Source of the DNA: Paractinoplanes polyasparticus
GTDB lineage: Bacteria > Actinomycetota > Actinomycetes > Mycobacteriales > Micromonosporaceae
DNA: 64,000 nt
Assembly (NCBI RefSeq): GCF_019710575.1
Contig: NZ_JAHWFK010000004.1
Coordinates: forward strand, 1 to 64,000
Direction of reading: 5' to 3'
Made by a program: the position numbers and the translations under genes. Shown here piece after piece: positions 8,819 through 17,908 of the stretch. The first letter of the stretch is position 1. Each line of letters opens with the position of its first letter. Under the pieces are notes generated by a model that was not told where the DNA came from, did not search any database, and saw only the letters and a program-made list of their open reading frames with translations.

Positions 8819-9022
8819 ATGGAGAAGGTGGTCCTGATGGGCGCCGGCGAGATCCGCCGCAGACTCGGCATCAGCCGCCAGCGCGTCCAGCAGATCATCA
8901 CCCGCAAGGACTTCCCCGACCCGTATCAGGAGCTCGAGATGGGCAAGGTCTGGGACGCCCGCGACGTGGAGATCTGGATCGCCACCTACCGCCCCCGGCT
9001 CAACCAGGAAGACGGTCTCTAA
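8819..9022 (+). CDS. Small helix-turn-helix DNA-binding protein
   Basis: A 67-residue protein with an excisionase/AlpA- or MerR-like winged-helix start: AGEIRRRLGISRQRVQQIITRKDFPDP, then VWDARDVEIWIATYRP. This is the layout of single-domain HTH proteins in which the DFP turn links to a strand and a final helix. The target is unknown. The stop codon overlaps that of the convergent DUF5995 gene by a few bases. It could be an orphan of a lost mobile element, but no integrase is nearby and similar genes are common in actinobacterial chromosomes. Confidence 0.75.
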   Translation: MEKVVLMGAGEIRRRLGISRQRVQQIITRKDFPDPYQELEMGKVWDARDVEIWIATYRPRLNQEDGL

Positions 9023-9957
9023 CGGTCCGCCTCCGGGGTTGTCAGCAGGCGGCGCAGCAGGCGCCAGCTCAGGGTGACGCCGGATCCGGTGTGGCTCACC
9101 AGGCGGTCGCCCACGATCGCCCACTCGGCGAGCAGCGACGCGGCGCGGTCCATCGTGCGACGGGCCTGCTCGAAGTCCTCGGTGTCGTGGCGCAGCAGCC
9201 ACAGGCGGCGCGCCTGGTCCCAGGCACGGGCCCGGGTCACGGTGACCAGGATGCGCTGGCTCCAGTCGTCGAGCGGCCCGACGAACTCGTCGAGCTCGAG
9301 CTGCCAACGGGTGGCGAAGCCGCGGCGCAGCGGCGGGATCTCCTCGTAGAAGATCTCGTTGACCAGCAGATAGTCGGGGTGGATCATCTCGTCGCCGGCT
9401 TCCGGAGCGCCGAGCTCGTTCCACGTGCCGATCAGGGCGAGCGCCAGGTCGTGGTTGATGTGCGCGTTGACGCCGAGCATGGCCGCGGCCAGCCGGCTCA
9501 TCTGCACGTCGCCGGCCCGCTTGAAGAGCACCTCCCAGACGTCCGGGGTCTGTTCGTCGTCGTTGTTCCACAGCGTCAGCGCGTCGAAGTAGCGCTTGGC
9601 GAACTCGACGTCGAGCAGCTCGAGGAAGTCGGGCGAGTTGACCCCCGTGACCAGCGCGGTCTCCACCCGCCGGGTGATCTTCAGGTAGAGCTCGTTGAAC
9701 GCCGACACCCGGTTCGCGGCCCGGCTCGGCGGCAGCTCGTCCAGGATGTCCTGCACGGTGACCAGCCGTTTGACGACCTCACCGATGCCGGCCGGATGCC
9801 CGTCGAGCGCCTCGGCGACCTTCTCGTTCAGAGGACTCCAGCCGCGCCCGGCCGGAATGGTGAGAGAGGACAGCTCGAGCCGCTTGACGCGCAGAAGCTC
9901 GGCGCTGTCCCGCGCAAGACCCCGATCAAAGCCCGTCATGGGGACCAGCTTCGTCAC
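9019..9957 (-). CDS. DUF5995 family protein
   Basis: About 312 residues with the features I associate with DUF5995: VQDILDELPPSRAANRVSAFNELYLKITR near the N-terminus, FLELLDVEFAKRYFDAL, a central MLGVNAHINHDLALAL and DYLLVNEIF. The protein is predicted soluble and alpha-helical; its function is unknown. The repeated histidines and aspartates in the NAHINHD motif could bind metal, but that is a guess. GTG 9957 (or 9960) was chosen because GGGAGCGGA lies immediately upstream; an in-frame ATG at 9939 has no ribosome-binding site. It converges with the small HTH gene. Confidence 0.72.
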   Translation of the reverse strand: MTKLVPMTGFDRGLARDSAELLRVKRLELSSLTIPAGRGWSPLNEKVAEALDGHPAGIGEVVKRLVTVQDILDELPPSRAANRVSAFNELYLKITRRVETALVTGVNSPDFLELLDVEFAKRYFDALTLWNNDDEQTPDVWEVLFKRAGDVQMSRLAAAMLGVNAHINHDLALALIGTWNELGAPEAGDEMIHPDYLLVNEIFYEEIPPLRRGFATRWQLELDEFVGPLDDWSQRILVTVTRARAWDQARRLWLLRHDTEDFEQARRTMDRAASLLAEWAIVGDRLVSHTGSGVTLSWRLLRRLLTTPEADR

Positions 9958-10072
9958 CACTCCGCTCCCGCGCCACCACCTTGTCGGCAAACCGTCCCGC
10001 GAGTTCCCTCACACCGTGCGGACGGCTGAATCTCGCTGGCCGGCAGCCTCCCGGATGCGGTATTCACGTCGC

Positions 10073-10576
10073 ATGACGACATCGGAGCCGCCGCCGCTGA
10101 CCGTGGTGCAGCCGGGCGGCGGGCGCGTGGGCGAACTCGGCGACATCGGCGTGCACTTCAAACTGTGGGGCGAGGACACCGGCGGCGCGCTGGCGATCGT
10201 CGAGCACCCGTTCCCGGTCGGCGCGCTGGTAGCGCCACACCTGCACACCCGGGAGGACGAGTACTCGATCGTGACCGAGGGGGAGATCGGCTTCCGCTCG
10301 GGCGACCGGGAAGTGGTGCTCGGCCCCGGCGGCTCCATCGCCAAGCCCCGCGGCGAGCTCCACGCGATGTGGAACGCCGGCGCGGTCCCCGCCCGAATGA
10401 TCGAGATCATCAGCCCGGCCGGCTTCGAGCACTTCTTCCGCGAGGTGGCCGAGCTGATCGCAGCCGGCCCGGCGGCAGCCGAACAGGGCGCCGACCTCGC
10501 GGAACGCTACGGCCTGCAGTTCGGCGAGCCGGAGTGGCTCCCGGACATCGTCGAACGGTTCGGACTGACCACCTAG
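10073..10576 (+). CDS. Cupin-domain protein
   Basis: This 167-residue protein contains one double-stranded beta-helix. Cupin motif 1 is seen as VAPHLHTREDEYSIVTEGEIGF (two histidines and a glutamate positioned for metal binding) and motif 2 as GELHAMWNAG. The C-terminal third is helical (FEHFFREVAELI). Family members include dioxygenases, isomerases and binding proteins, so no substrate can be assigned. The ATG lies 115 bp from the divergent DUF5995 gene. Confidence 0.85.
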   Translation: MTTSEPPPLTVVQPGGGRVGELGDIGVHFKLWGEDTGGALAIVEHPFPVGALVAPHLHTREDEYSIVTEGEIGFRSGDREVVLGPGGSIAKPRGELHAMWNAGAVPARMIEIISPAGFEHFFREVAELIAAGPAAAEQGADLAERYGLQFGEPEWLPDIVERFGLTT

Positions 10577-10594
10577 GCCGCCAGGTCACCGCGA

Positions 10595-10873
10595 TCAGAA
10601 CGGTGCGGGGCCGCTCCCGGCCAGCGACACCAGGGTCTGAGTCGCGAGCAGCTTCCGGACACCGGTGACGGACACCGAACCGGTCTGGTCGTAGGGCAGC
10701 TCCAAGGTCAGTCCTTCACCCGCATTACGGATGTCCGCACTGGTCTGGTCGGGGCGGAAGGTGCCGCCCCAACCATCGATGCCGCCACGCTGATTCTTGC
10801 TGAGCGAGGCCATGCCGGACACCTGGATGCCGTCGGCCAGGGTGAGCCTCGCCGGGCCGGAGTACGTCGTCAT
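10595..10873 (-). CDS. Small hypothetical protein
   Basis: A 92-residue protein with no signal peptide or membrane segment. The composition suggests a small beta-rich fold: a strand-rich N-terminus (ARLTLADGIQVSG), a glycine-rich centre (GGIDGWGGTF) and a C-terminus ending VRKLLATQTLVSL. I do not recognise the family. It lies convergent to the cupin gene with 18 bp between them. GGTGGGTGG precedes the ATG. Confidence 0.6.
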   Translation of the reverse strand: MTTYSGPARLTLADGIQVSGMASLSKNQRGGIDGWGGTFRPDQTSADIRNAGEGLTLELPYDQTGSVSVTGVRKLLATQTLVSLAGSGPAPF

Positions 10874-10953
10874 ACCACCCACCGTAACGAAACCTGGGGG
10901 CATCGAGGTCCACGGACGTGCCCCTGGACAGTTCCCACTCGTGTCATGAGCCG

Positions 10954-12498
10954 TCAGACCTCGCCCGCCACAGCCTGAAAGATCACCACGCGGGGCCGGC
11001 CGGCCGGGTCGGCCTCGAGAGCCTCCCCCGGTTCGAGCCGGCCGGTCGCGCGCACGGCGCCGCTCCGCGGGTCGACGATGCGGTAGGCGGACAGCGTGCC
11101 CGTGTTTTGCATCATCGGCAGGCGGCCGCCGGCTTCCTGGTAGACGATCGCCAGTTCGCCGGGCACCACCAGCCCGCGCGGGCCGATGAAGGTCTCCCAG
11201 TCCGGCCGCATGTCCGTGGTGGGCAGGCCGGCCAGGATCCGTCCGAGCAGGCCGACGTAGGTCGAACCCTCGTAGTCGAGGGCGTCCCGCCAGCTGCCAA
11301 GCGGACCCAGGAAGTACGGAGCGTGGCCGGGTTCGCCGTCGCGCTGCACCCACTGCCAGAGGTTGGCCGCGCCGTACACGACGCCCATGGTTCCGCCGGC
11401 GCACAGGTTGCTCCACGCCTCGTGCCCCTGCCACCAGCCGGAGGCCACGTCGGCTCGGCCGGTGCGCTCGTAGGTCGGTTCGCCGTTCGCGACGGCTCGC
11501 ACCGGCAGGTTGCGCCTCATGTCCGCGACGCGTTCGGGCACGTGCTCACCGCCGTGGCCGGTCTGGCACCACTGGAAGTCGAGCCACGCCGCGCCTTGAT
11601 GGGCGTCGGCTCGGGCGTGCGGGCGGTAGTGGATGCCGGTGGGCTGGGCATAGCAGTCGCTGTCGTGCACCTCGCGACCGCCGGCTTCGATCTGCGGCTC
11701 GGTGCCGGAGCCGTCGGCGCCGACCAGATAGACCACGGGCCGGGCGCCGTAGCGCGCGACCAGATAACGGCAGTAGCGGGCGTACTCCCCCGGCGGCACC
11801 ACCGTGCCGGCCACGTCCAGGCCCTTCCAGCCGAAGCCCTGGAAGACCGGTTGCAGGACGGGAACGATGCCGTGTTCGCCGAGGATGCCGAGCAACCGGT
11901 CCAGGTACTGGAAGTATCCGGCGTTCAGACGGGTGAGCCGGCCCTCCGGGAGGTCGTCGAAGCCGACGTCGAAACCCTCGTCCGCGGTGCGGTCGCGAGG
12001 GCCGGTGGCACGCATGTCGGGCTGCACGCTCATCAGCAGGACGGCGTTGAAGCCCTTGGCCTGCCGGTCGCGGGCGTAGTCGCGGACCTGGTCCTCGGTG
12101 GCCCGCCACGGCAGCGCCCACGCCGTGTCGGCGACCAGCAGCGCCGGGGCGCCGTCCGCGTGGATGAGGCTGCGCCCACCCGTCGACATACGCCAGAAGC
12201 CGTGCTGGTGAAACGGACTGGCGCTGTCACCGGGAACGACCTCCAGGCTGCCGGCGACTCCGTGCAAGCCCGGGTCGGGCACATTCGCGGAGGTGATCCA
12301 CCGCCACCGGCCGGAGCCGGCCGGTGAGGCGAACCTGACGCGCCAGACCGGGCCGCCGTCATGGAAGGCGGGCCGCCGCAACACCGTCCCGTTGTCGTGG
12401 ATGAAGGTGGCCCACACGTCCACCGACAGGTACGGGCCGGCGATCTCGGTCTCGGCGGTCAGCGTGATCTCCGCTTCCTGCCACGCACCGGCCTTCAT
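10954..12498 (-). CDS. DUF5060/DUF4038-type glycoside hydrolase
   Basis: This 514-residue cytoplasmic protein has an N-terminal beta-sandwich (DUF5060-like, about 1-90), a TIM barrel of the DUF4038/apiosidase-like (GH140-related) type (about 100-420) and a C-terminal beta-domain. The region after SLIHADGAPALLVADTAWALPW is typical of the barrel start. Candidate acidic catalytic residues lie in VYLVGADGSG and VANGEPTYE. It closes a five-gene operon with an ABC importer, so it probably acts on an imported oligosaccharide or glycoside. There is no signal peptide, which supports intracellular action. It starts 4 bp after the upstream permease stop, with GGGGTGAGG before the ATG. Confidence 0.78.
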   Translation of the reverse strand: MKAGAWQEAEITLTAETEIAGPYLSVDVWATFIHDNGTVLRRPAFHDGGPVWRVRFASPAGSGRWRWITSANVPDPGLHGVAGSLEVVPGDSASPFHQHGFWRMSTGGRSLIHADGAPALLVADTAWALPWRATEDQVRDYARDRQAKGFNAVLLMSVQPDMRATGPRDRTADEGFDVGFDDLPEGRLTRLNAGYFQYLDRLLGILGEHGIVPVLQPVFQGFGWKGLDVAGTVVPPGEYARYCRYLVARYGARPVVYLVGADGSGTEPQIEAGGREVHDSDCYAQPTGIHYRPHARADAHQGAAWLDFQWCQTGHGGEHVPERVADMRRNLPVRAVANGEPTYERTGRADVASGWWQGHEAWSNLCAGGTMGVVYGAANLWQWVQRDGEPGHAPYFLGPLGSWRDALDYEGSTYVGLLGRILAGLPTTDMRPDWETFIGPRGLVVPGELAIVYQEAGGRLPMMQNTGTLSAYRIVDPRSGAVRATGRLEPGEALEADPAGRPRVVIFQAVAGEV

Positions 12499-12502
12499 GA
12501 CC

Positions 12503-13399
12503 TCACCCCTTCGAGGCGCCGGCGGTCAGGCCGCCGACGATCCAGCGCTGCAGGAACGTGTACGCGATCAGGATCGGCACCACGGCGATCAGGATGCCCG
12601 CGGCCAGACCCGTACTGTTGTTGGAGAACTGGCCCTGGAAATTGAGCAGCCCGACCGGGATCGTCTTGCTCGCATCGGAGTTGAGCAGGATCAGCGCGAA
12701 CAGGAACTCGTTCCAGGTCGCCACCGCGTCCAGGATGAACACGGTGACCAGGGCCGGCGCGGACAGCGGCAGCACCACGGTCAGGAAGATCCGCCAGGCC
12801 CCGGCGCCGTCGATCTTCGCCGCCTCGATGATCTCGTCGGGAATCTGCCGGATGAACGCCTGCAGCACCAGCACCTCGAACGGGATCCCGAAAGCCAGAT
12901 ACGGACCGATGAGCCCGATCAGGTTGTCGGTGAGACCGGCGCTACGGGCCATGACGAAGACCGGCACGATCGTGATGTAGATCGGGATGGTCAGCCCGAG
13001 GAAGACCGTGTACATGATGGCCGCGCCGAATCGGATGCGCAGCTTGGCCAGCGCGTAGGCGAGCATCGCCGAGAGGAAGACCCCCACGGGAACCTTGAGG
13101 ATGAGCAGGACCGTGCTGTTGCGATACGTGGTGGCGAAGTTGCCGATGTCCCAGGCGTCGGCGAAGTTCTGGAACGTGAAGGTGCCGGGCCAGGACAGGG
13201 GACCTTGGGCTACGAAATCGGCCAGCGGACGCAAGGCGGTGACGACGAGCAGCACCAGGGGCGAGATCCACACCAGAGCAGCCACCGACGTCAGGACGGT
13301 GGATGCGATGCCACCCTTCGCCCGGCGACGGGGACCGGACGTGACGGGTCCGCTGACGGCCGCGTCCGTCAGAACCGAGGGGGGAACGACAGACGTCAT
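12503..13399 (-). CDS. Carbohydrate ABC transporter permease (MalG type)
   Basis: A 298-residue inner-membrane permease with six predicted membrane helices and the cytoplasmic ATPase-coupling loop EAAKIDGAGAWRIFLTVVLPLSAPAL (EAA motif, about residues 198-223). The ATG overlaps the stop of the first permease by 4 bp (ATGA). With its partner and the binding protein it would import a sugar or glycoside. No ATPase gene is present, as usual in actinobacteria where one MsiK-like ATPase serves many importers. Confidence 0.93.
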   Translation of the reverse strand: MTSVVPPSVLTDAAVSGPVTSGPRRRAKGGIASTVLTSVAALVWISPLVLLVVTALRPLADFVAQGPLSWPGTFTFQNFADAWDIGNFATTYRNSTVLLILKVPVGVFLSAMLAYALAKLRIRFGAAIMYTVFLGLTIPIYITIVPVFVMARSAGLTDNLIGLIGPYLAFGIPFEVLVLQAFIRQIPDEIIEAAKIDGAGAWRIFLTVVLPLSAPALVTVFILDAVATWNEFLFALILLNSDASKTIPVGLLNFQGQFSNNSTGLAAGILIAVVPILIAYTFLQRWIVGGLTAGASKG

Positions 13400-14283
13400 A
13401 CCGCGTGCTCCTTCGTCTGGGAGCGGACGTACGGGATGCTGACCGCGATCGCCACGACGGTGATGACGACGGCGATGGCCGTGCCGTAGCCGGCCTGGTT
13501 GTACTGGAAGACGTTGAAGTACATCCACGTGCCCATGACCTGGGTCGCCGTGCCCGGCCCGCCGTAGGTCATGGCGTAGATCAGGTCGAACACCTTGAAC
13601 GATTCGATGACCGACAGCGCGATCACGACGTAGTGCGCCGGCCGCAGACCCGGCATGGTGATGTGCCAGAACTGTTGCCACCGGCTCGCTCCGTCGACGG
13701 TCGCCGCCTCGTACAGGTCCGCGCTGATGCTCTGCAGGGCGGCCAGGTACAGGAGCATCGGAAAGCCGACGCGCAACCAGATGGCGGCCACCATGGTCGC
13801 GCCCAGCGCAGTCGAGTCCTGGCCCAGCCAGGGCTGGGCCAGCCCGTCGAGCCCGATCGCCCGCAGGAAGGCGTTGATCGCGCCGTACTGCGGGTTGTAG
13901 AGCCAGCCCCAGATCGAGGCGACCGACACCAGCGGCAGCACAGCCGGGGTGTAGAAGATGAGCCGGAGAACGGGTTTGCCGCGCACCTTGCCGTTGAGCA
14001 CGACGGCCAGGGCCAGACCGAGCAGCACCGGCGCCACGACGGTGACCACGGCCCAGATCAGATTGTTGACCGCGGCCTGCGCGACCACCGGGTCGTCCAC
14101 CATCGTGGTGTAGTTGTCCAGGCCGACGACGTTGTAGCCGGCGCTGAGCCCGTCCCAGTCGGTGAAGCTGAACCACAGCGAGTTCAGGGCCGGATAGACC
14201 AGGAACCCGAGGTAGACCAGCAGCGCCGGGGCGGCGAAGCCCCAGGCCACCAGGCCCCCGTGCCTGGTCTTGGCTCGGCTCAC
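13396..14283 (-). CDS. Carbohydrate ABC transporter permease (MalF type)
   Basis: A 295-residue permease with six membrane helices and the EAA-type loop (YEAATVDGASRWQQFWHITMP, about residues 190-211). It starts with GTG at 14283, overlapping the stop of the binding-protein gene by 4 bp, and overlaps the next permease by 4 bp, so all three are translationally coupled. It forms the heterodimeric channel with the MalG-type protein. Confidence 0.93.
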   Translation of the reverse strand: MSRAKTRHGGLVAWGFAAPALLVYLGFLVYPALNSLWFSFTDWDGLSAGYNVVGLDNYTTMVDDPVVAQAAVNNLIWAVVTVVAPVLLGLALAVVLNGKVRGKPVLRLIFYTPAVLPLVSVASIWGWLYNPQYGAINAFLRAIGLDGLAQPWLGQDSTALGATMVAAIWLRVGFPMLLYLAALQSISADLYEAATVDGASRWQQFWHITMPGLRPAHYVVIALSVIESFKVFDLIYAMTYGGPGTATQVMGTWMYFNVFQYNQAGYGTAIAVVITVVAIAVSIPYVRSQTKEHAV

Positions 14284-15584
14284 CTCTTCCAGGCCTTGAC
14301 GACGTCCTGCATCTTCCTGGCGGCATCGGCCGGGCCGGCCTTGCCCTGCAGCACGTCGCTCTGGATCGCGAAGTACTGGTCAGCCTCCTTCTTGGGAAAG
14401 GCCTGGTCCTGGATCGTGTAGAACGGCTGCTTGCCCGGGCCCTGCGACCACTCGTACGACAGCGGCAGGGTCGCCTGGTCCGGCTCGGCGCCGGTCACGA
14501 CCGAGGCGGTCACCTTGAGCGCCTTGACGGTGGCCGGCTGGTTCAGGAAGTCGAGCAGGGCGGCGGCCAGGTCGGGGTTCCCCGCCCTGGCGTTGATCAT
14601 GTAGCCCTCGACGAAGCCGGAGTGACGGGCCGGCTCGTGCCCGGTCGGGAGCTGGAAGACGCCGTAGTCCGCCGACTTCTTCTCGGCCGACTGGATGGCC
14701 GCCGCCTCGGTCCACGGCCCGGTGATCGTGTAGGCGCTCTTGCCCTGCACGTACCAGAGCTCGACGTCGGCCGGGTCGAGACCGATGGCGCCCTCGGGCA
14801 TCCACTTCTGGTCCTGCCACTTCTTGAAGTTCGTGAACGCGGTGACGACTTCGGGGCGGTCCCAGCTCTCGGCGCCCGCGAGCAGTTTGTCGTGCAGTTC
14901 CGGTCCGGCCGAGACTTCGAGCAGGTATTCGAACAGCCGCATGACGTGCCAGCCGTACTTGCCTCCGGTCCCCAGCGGGGTGATGCCGGCGGCGACCAGC
15001 TTGGCGTTGACTTCTTCCAGTTCGGCGTACGACTTCGGCGGTGTGGTGACGCCCGCCTTGCTCCAGGTCGCTTTGTTGTACCAGGCGCCGATGCCGAGAG
15101 CGACGAACGGCATGCCGCCCTTGACCCCGTCGAAGGTCATGCCGGCCACGGCGGCCTGATTGATCTTCGAGTCCCAGCCGTACTTCTGGTAGTAGGGACT
15201 CAGGTCCATGGCCTGCTTGGCCTTCACGAACGGGGCCCCGATCTGGCCGCCCCAGATGCGCCACACATCCGGCCCCTTGCCGCCGAGCAACTCGGTGCGC
15301 AGCTTGTCCGGGTAGACCGCCGCACCCGAGCCGGGCAGCGAGTCGACGGTGGTGTTCGCGCCGTTCTGGGCGTCGAACTGCTTGACCTGCTCCTTGAGCA
15401 GACCGATGGTCGTGTTGTCCTCGTAGGTGAACAGCCGCAGGTCCTTGGAGCCGTTGCCCGAGCCGCCGGCCGGGGCACCGGCCGAATCGCCGCCCGTCCC
15501 GGTGCACGCGGCGAGCCCGGCGGCGAGGGTGGCGCCGCCGGTCAGGGTGAGGAATCGGCGGCGGCTCAGAGCGCTGTCGTTCAT
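14280..15584 (-). CDS. Sugar ABC transporter substrate-binding lipoprotein
   Basis: This 434-residue exported binding protein has an N-terminus combining a twin-arginine-like SRRRFL motif and a lipobox ending LAAC, so it should be a membrane-anchored lipoprotein. The mature part has the family 1 extracellular-binding-protein layout, with a typical tail (FPKKEADQYF to the C-terminus). The ATG is 1 bp from the stop of the nucleoside-hydrolase-like gene, and its GGAGA lies inside that gene. It defines the importer's substrate, which is not evident from sequence; an aryl or ribosyl glycoside is possible given its neighbours. Confidence 0.93.
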   Translation of the reverse strand: MNDSALSRRRFLTLTGGATLAAGLAACTGTGGDSAGAPAGGSGNGSKDLRLFTYEDNTTIGLLKEQVKQFDAQNGANTTVDSLPGSGAAVYPDKLRTELLGGKGPDVWRIWGGQIGAPFVKAKQAMDLSPYYQKYGWDSKINQAAVAGMTFDGVKGGMPFVALGIGAWYNKATWSKAGVTTPPKSYAELEEVNAKLVAAGITPLGTGGKYGWHVMRLFEYLLEVSAGPELHDKLLAGAESWDRPEVVTAFTNFKKWQDQKWMPEGAIGLDPADVELWYVQGKSAYTITGPWTEAAAIQSAEKKSADYGVFQLPTGHEPARHSGFVEGYMINARAGNPDLAAALLDFLNQPATVKALKVTASVVTGAEPDQATLPLSYEWSQGPGKQPFYTIQDQAFPKKEADQYFAIQSDVLQGKAGPADAARKMQDVVKAWKR

Positions 15585-15585
15585 G

Positions 15586-16512
15586 TCATCTCCTTGTCGG
15601 GGGAACGTCCGATCGGCCGGACTGTTGCTGCCGGCCGAATCGGCGGATCTTGGCGAACATGTCCTCGAGCAGGTACCGGACGTCGACGGTCTCGACGACT
15701 CGGATCGGATTGCCGGAGCCCGGCAGGTAGTGGCCCTCGCGACCGAAGCGGGGGGCCGGCACGGTGCGGAACTGGGCGCCGCGCGGGTAGAGCATCAGGG
15801 AGATCGCGGGCGAGTCACCGAGCGACCGGGACTCGATGGGCTCCGGGTGGTGGGTCGCGTTCCACTCGACCAGCTGTTGAATCAGGTAATCGGCGAGGCG
15901 GGAGGTGCCGCCGATCTTCTCCTCGAGTTCGGCGTAGCCGACGGAGACCTGTGAATACACGTTCGACGGCACCTGCATCACCTCGATGCCCGAGCCGAAG
16001 ACCACGTTGGCGGCTGCGATGTCGTTGCCCAGGTTGAACTCCAGCCCCGGGTAGGCGGCGTCGACACCGCCGTAACCGACACCACCGATCCAGATCACCA
16101 CCACGTCGCGACGGACGATCTGAGGGTCGAGCAGGATCGCCGACGCCATGTCGGTGAGCGGACCGAGGAAGGCGACGTAGAGCTTGTCGCCGGGCGAGGC
16201 GAGCCGGCTCTCCTCGATGATCAACCGCGCACCCGGGCTGTCCTGAGGGGTTTTCTCGTCGGCGATCGGCTCGGCGGCGCCGTTGGCCACCACGACCTCG
16301 CCGTCGAGATCGAGCAGGTGCAGCAGCCGGTCGATCTCCTCGCGGGACTCCTCCATGCTGCGGTCGGTGCGGCGCCGGCCGAAGTGGGCGGCGATGAGCC
16401 CGCGGACGTCCAGCGTGGACGAGAGCAGGCCGTGGACGATCGCGAACTGGTCGTCAGCCTCGTTCTTGGCGTCGGTGTCGATGACAACGCGGCGACGGGA
16501 CACGACAGGCAC
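15586..16512 (-). CDS. Nucleoside hydrolase-like protein
   Basis: This 308-residue protein has an N-terminal acidic cluster, VVIDTDAKNEADDQ, which matches the calcium-binding aspartate cluster of inosine/uridine hydrolases but in the variant DTDxxNExDDQ form. Later family-type segments are LYVAFLGPLTDMASAIL, VVVIWIGGVGY and EFNLGNDIAAANVVF (the last providing Asn/Asp ligands). The reaction would be hydrolysis of an N-glycosidic or similar ribosyl bond. It is first in the LacI-controlled operon, with GTG at 16512 and a good GGAGG. Its position with a sugar importer and a glycosidase suggests an imported glycoside rather than salvage of common nucleosides (inference). Confidence 0.82.
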   Translation of the reverse strand: MPVVSRRRVVIDTDAKNEADDQFAIVHGLLSSTLDVRGLIAAHFGRRRTDRSMEESREEIDRLLHLLDLDGEVVVANGAAEPIADEKTPQDSPGARLIIEESRLASPGDKLYVAFLGPLTDMASAILLDPQIVRRDVVVIWIGGVGYGGVDAAYPGLEFNLGNDIAAANVVFGSGIEVMQVPSNVYSQVSVGYAELEEKIGGTSRLADYLIQQLVEWNATHHPEPIESRSLGDSPAISLMLYPRGAQFRTVPAPRFGREGHYLPGSGNPIRVVETVDVRYLLEDMFAKIRRFGRQQQSGRSDVPPTRR

Positions 16513-16585
16513 CGAACCTCCTCAGTTGTTATGTCGATCCAGAGCGGCATATCTATTCACCTCGCACGTGGACCGAAGACGTGTG

Positions 16586-16621
16586 AGTTATCGATAACTT
16601 GTGCGATAGGTTATCGATGAC
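16586..16621. promoter_or_regulatory. Two LacI-type operator palindromes
   Basis: A perfect 14-bp palindrome, AGTTATCGATAACT, lies at 16586-16599. A second copy with one mismatch, GTTATCGATGAC, lies at 16610-16621, with centres 23 bp apart. They sit in the 191-bp gap between the divergent importer operon (start 16512) and the LacI-family gene (start 16704). The central CG step is typical of LacI-family sites. Control of both promoters is inferred. Confidence 0.82.
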
Positions 16622-16703
16622 ATCCGCCCCGGCCCAGGGGTGCGGATGTAACACGTTGGTAACGAGAAGTTGTTCTTGCGCGATACTCACGCCGGGGGGC
16701 TCC

Positions 16704-17738
16704 ATGTCGCAGTCGCGGCCCAAGATGGTCGACGTCGGCCGGGTGGCCGGCGTGTCGGCCCAGACGGTCTCGCGGTACTACACCGGCAAGGGCTACGTCA
16801 GCGCCGAGACGCGCGCCCGCATCAAATCGGCCATCGCCGAGCTCAACTACCAGTTCAACGGGTCGGCCCGGAACCTGCGGGTGAACGAGACCCGGACCGT
16901 CGGCGTCCTCATCACCGGGCCTTCGGTCTACGGCACCTGGTCGATCCTGCAGGGCCTCAACGAGGCCGCCCACGACGCCGGATACGCCCTGTTCAGCAGC
17001 TGGGTCGACTTCGACCCGGCCGACGCCGACGCTCCGCGCGAGGTCCACGAGGCGCTGGACCGGTTCCTGTCAGCCCGGGTGGACGGCATCCTCATCTCCT
17101 CCCCCCATCCGGGCATCGAGGACGCCCTGCACCGAGTCTGGGAGACCGTGCCGGTCGTCATCCTCTCCGGACATGCGTGGCCCAGCGCGGACTCCGCGAC
17201 GGTCGACTCCTACGAGGCCGCGATTCTCGCCACCCGGCACCTGACCGAGCTGGGACACCGGCGGATCCTGCACATCGCCGGGCCCGAACGGGTCAACGAG
17301 GCCGAGGATCGGGAACTCGGCTACCGCGACGCCTTGGCCGAGGTGTCCGCCGCACCCCTGCCGATCCTGCGCGGCGACTGGTCGGCGCAGTCCGGCTTCG
17401 ATGCCGGCTCCCGCGTCGATGCCGGGACCTTCTCGGCCGTCTTCAGCGGCAACGACCAGATGGCCCTGGGCTTCATGAACGCGCTGAGGCGCCGCGGCCT
17501 GGTCGCGCCGGCCGACTACTCGATCGCCGGTGTGGACGACATGCCCGACGCACGGCACTTCGCACCACCACTGACAACCGTCTGGATGGACTTCGTGGAG
17601 CTGGGCCGGGCCGGCTTCCGGATGCTGGTGGAACGCATCGCCACCGGCGAACGCGTTGCCCGCCATGTGATCCGCCCCCGGCTGGTGGTGCGCGAATCGA
17701 CCGCCCGCGTCGCCCCGGACTCACCGTCCAGCCCGTGA
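16704..17738 (+). CDS. LacI-family transcriptional regulator
   Basis: This 344-residue repressor has an N-terminal LacI HTH (MVDVGRVAGVSAQTVSRYYTG), a hinge helix region (NGSARNLR) and a periplasmic-binding-protein-like effector domain with SIAGVDDMPDARHFAPPLTTV near the C-terminus. The ATG at 16704 follows a GGGGGG stretch and puts the HTH at the expected position. It is divergent from the nucleoside-hydrolase/importer/glycosidase operon, whose intergenic region holds two palindromes, so it most likely represses that operon until a transported sugar or its product binds. Confidence 0.93.
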   Translation: MSQSRPKMVDVGRVAGVSAQTVSRYYTGKGYVSAETRARIKSAIAELNYQFNGSARNLRVNETRTVGVLITGPSVYGTWSILQGLNEAAHDAGYALFSSWVDFDPADADAPREVHEALDRFLSARVDGILISSPHPGIEDALHRVWETVPVVILSGHAWPSADSATVDSYEAAILATRHLTELGHRRILHIAGPERVNEAEDRELGYRDALAEVSAAPLPILRGDWSAQSGFDAGSRVDAGTFSAVFSGNDQMALGFMNALRRRGLVAPADYSIAGVDDMPDARHFAPPLTTVWMDFVELGRAGFRMLVERIATGERVARHVIRPRLVVRESTARVAPDSPSSP

Positions 17739-17908
17739 TCGAGGTGATTGGACCAAGGCTCGGGCTCAGTCCATGGCATTCGGCGATCAACAGCAATCCG
17801 CGGCCTTGTGGGTCTGTTGTTTTCCGGCGGGTGGGTGCAACCGGCTGTCTGCGCTGGACGATCGCTGCCACTATGACGGGCACAGTTCCGACGCAGTGCG
17901 AGGGCGAC

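Noticed and set aside
16648..16666. GTAACACGTTGGTAAC as a third LacI operator
   Set aside because: It is only partly symmetric and does not match the two ATCGAT-centred sites.
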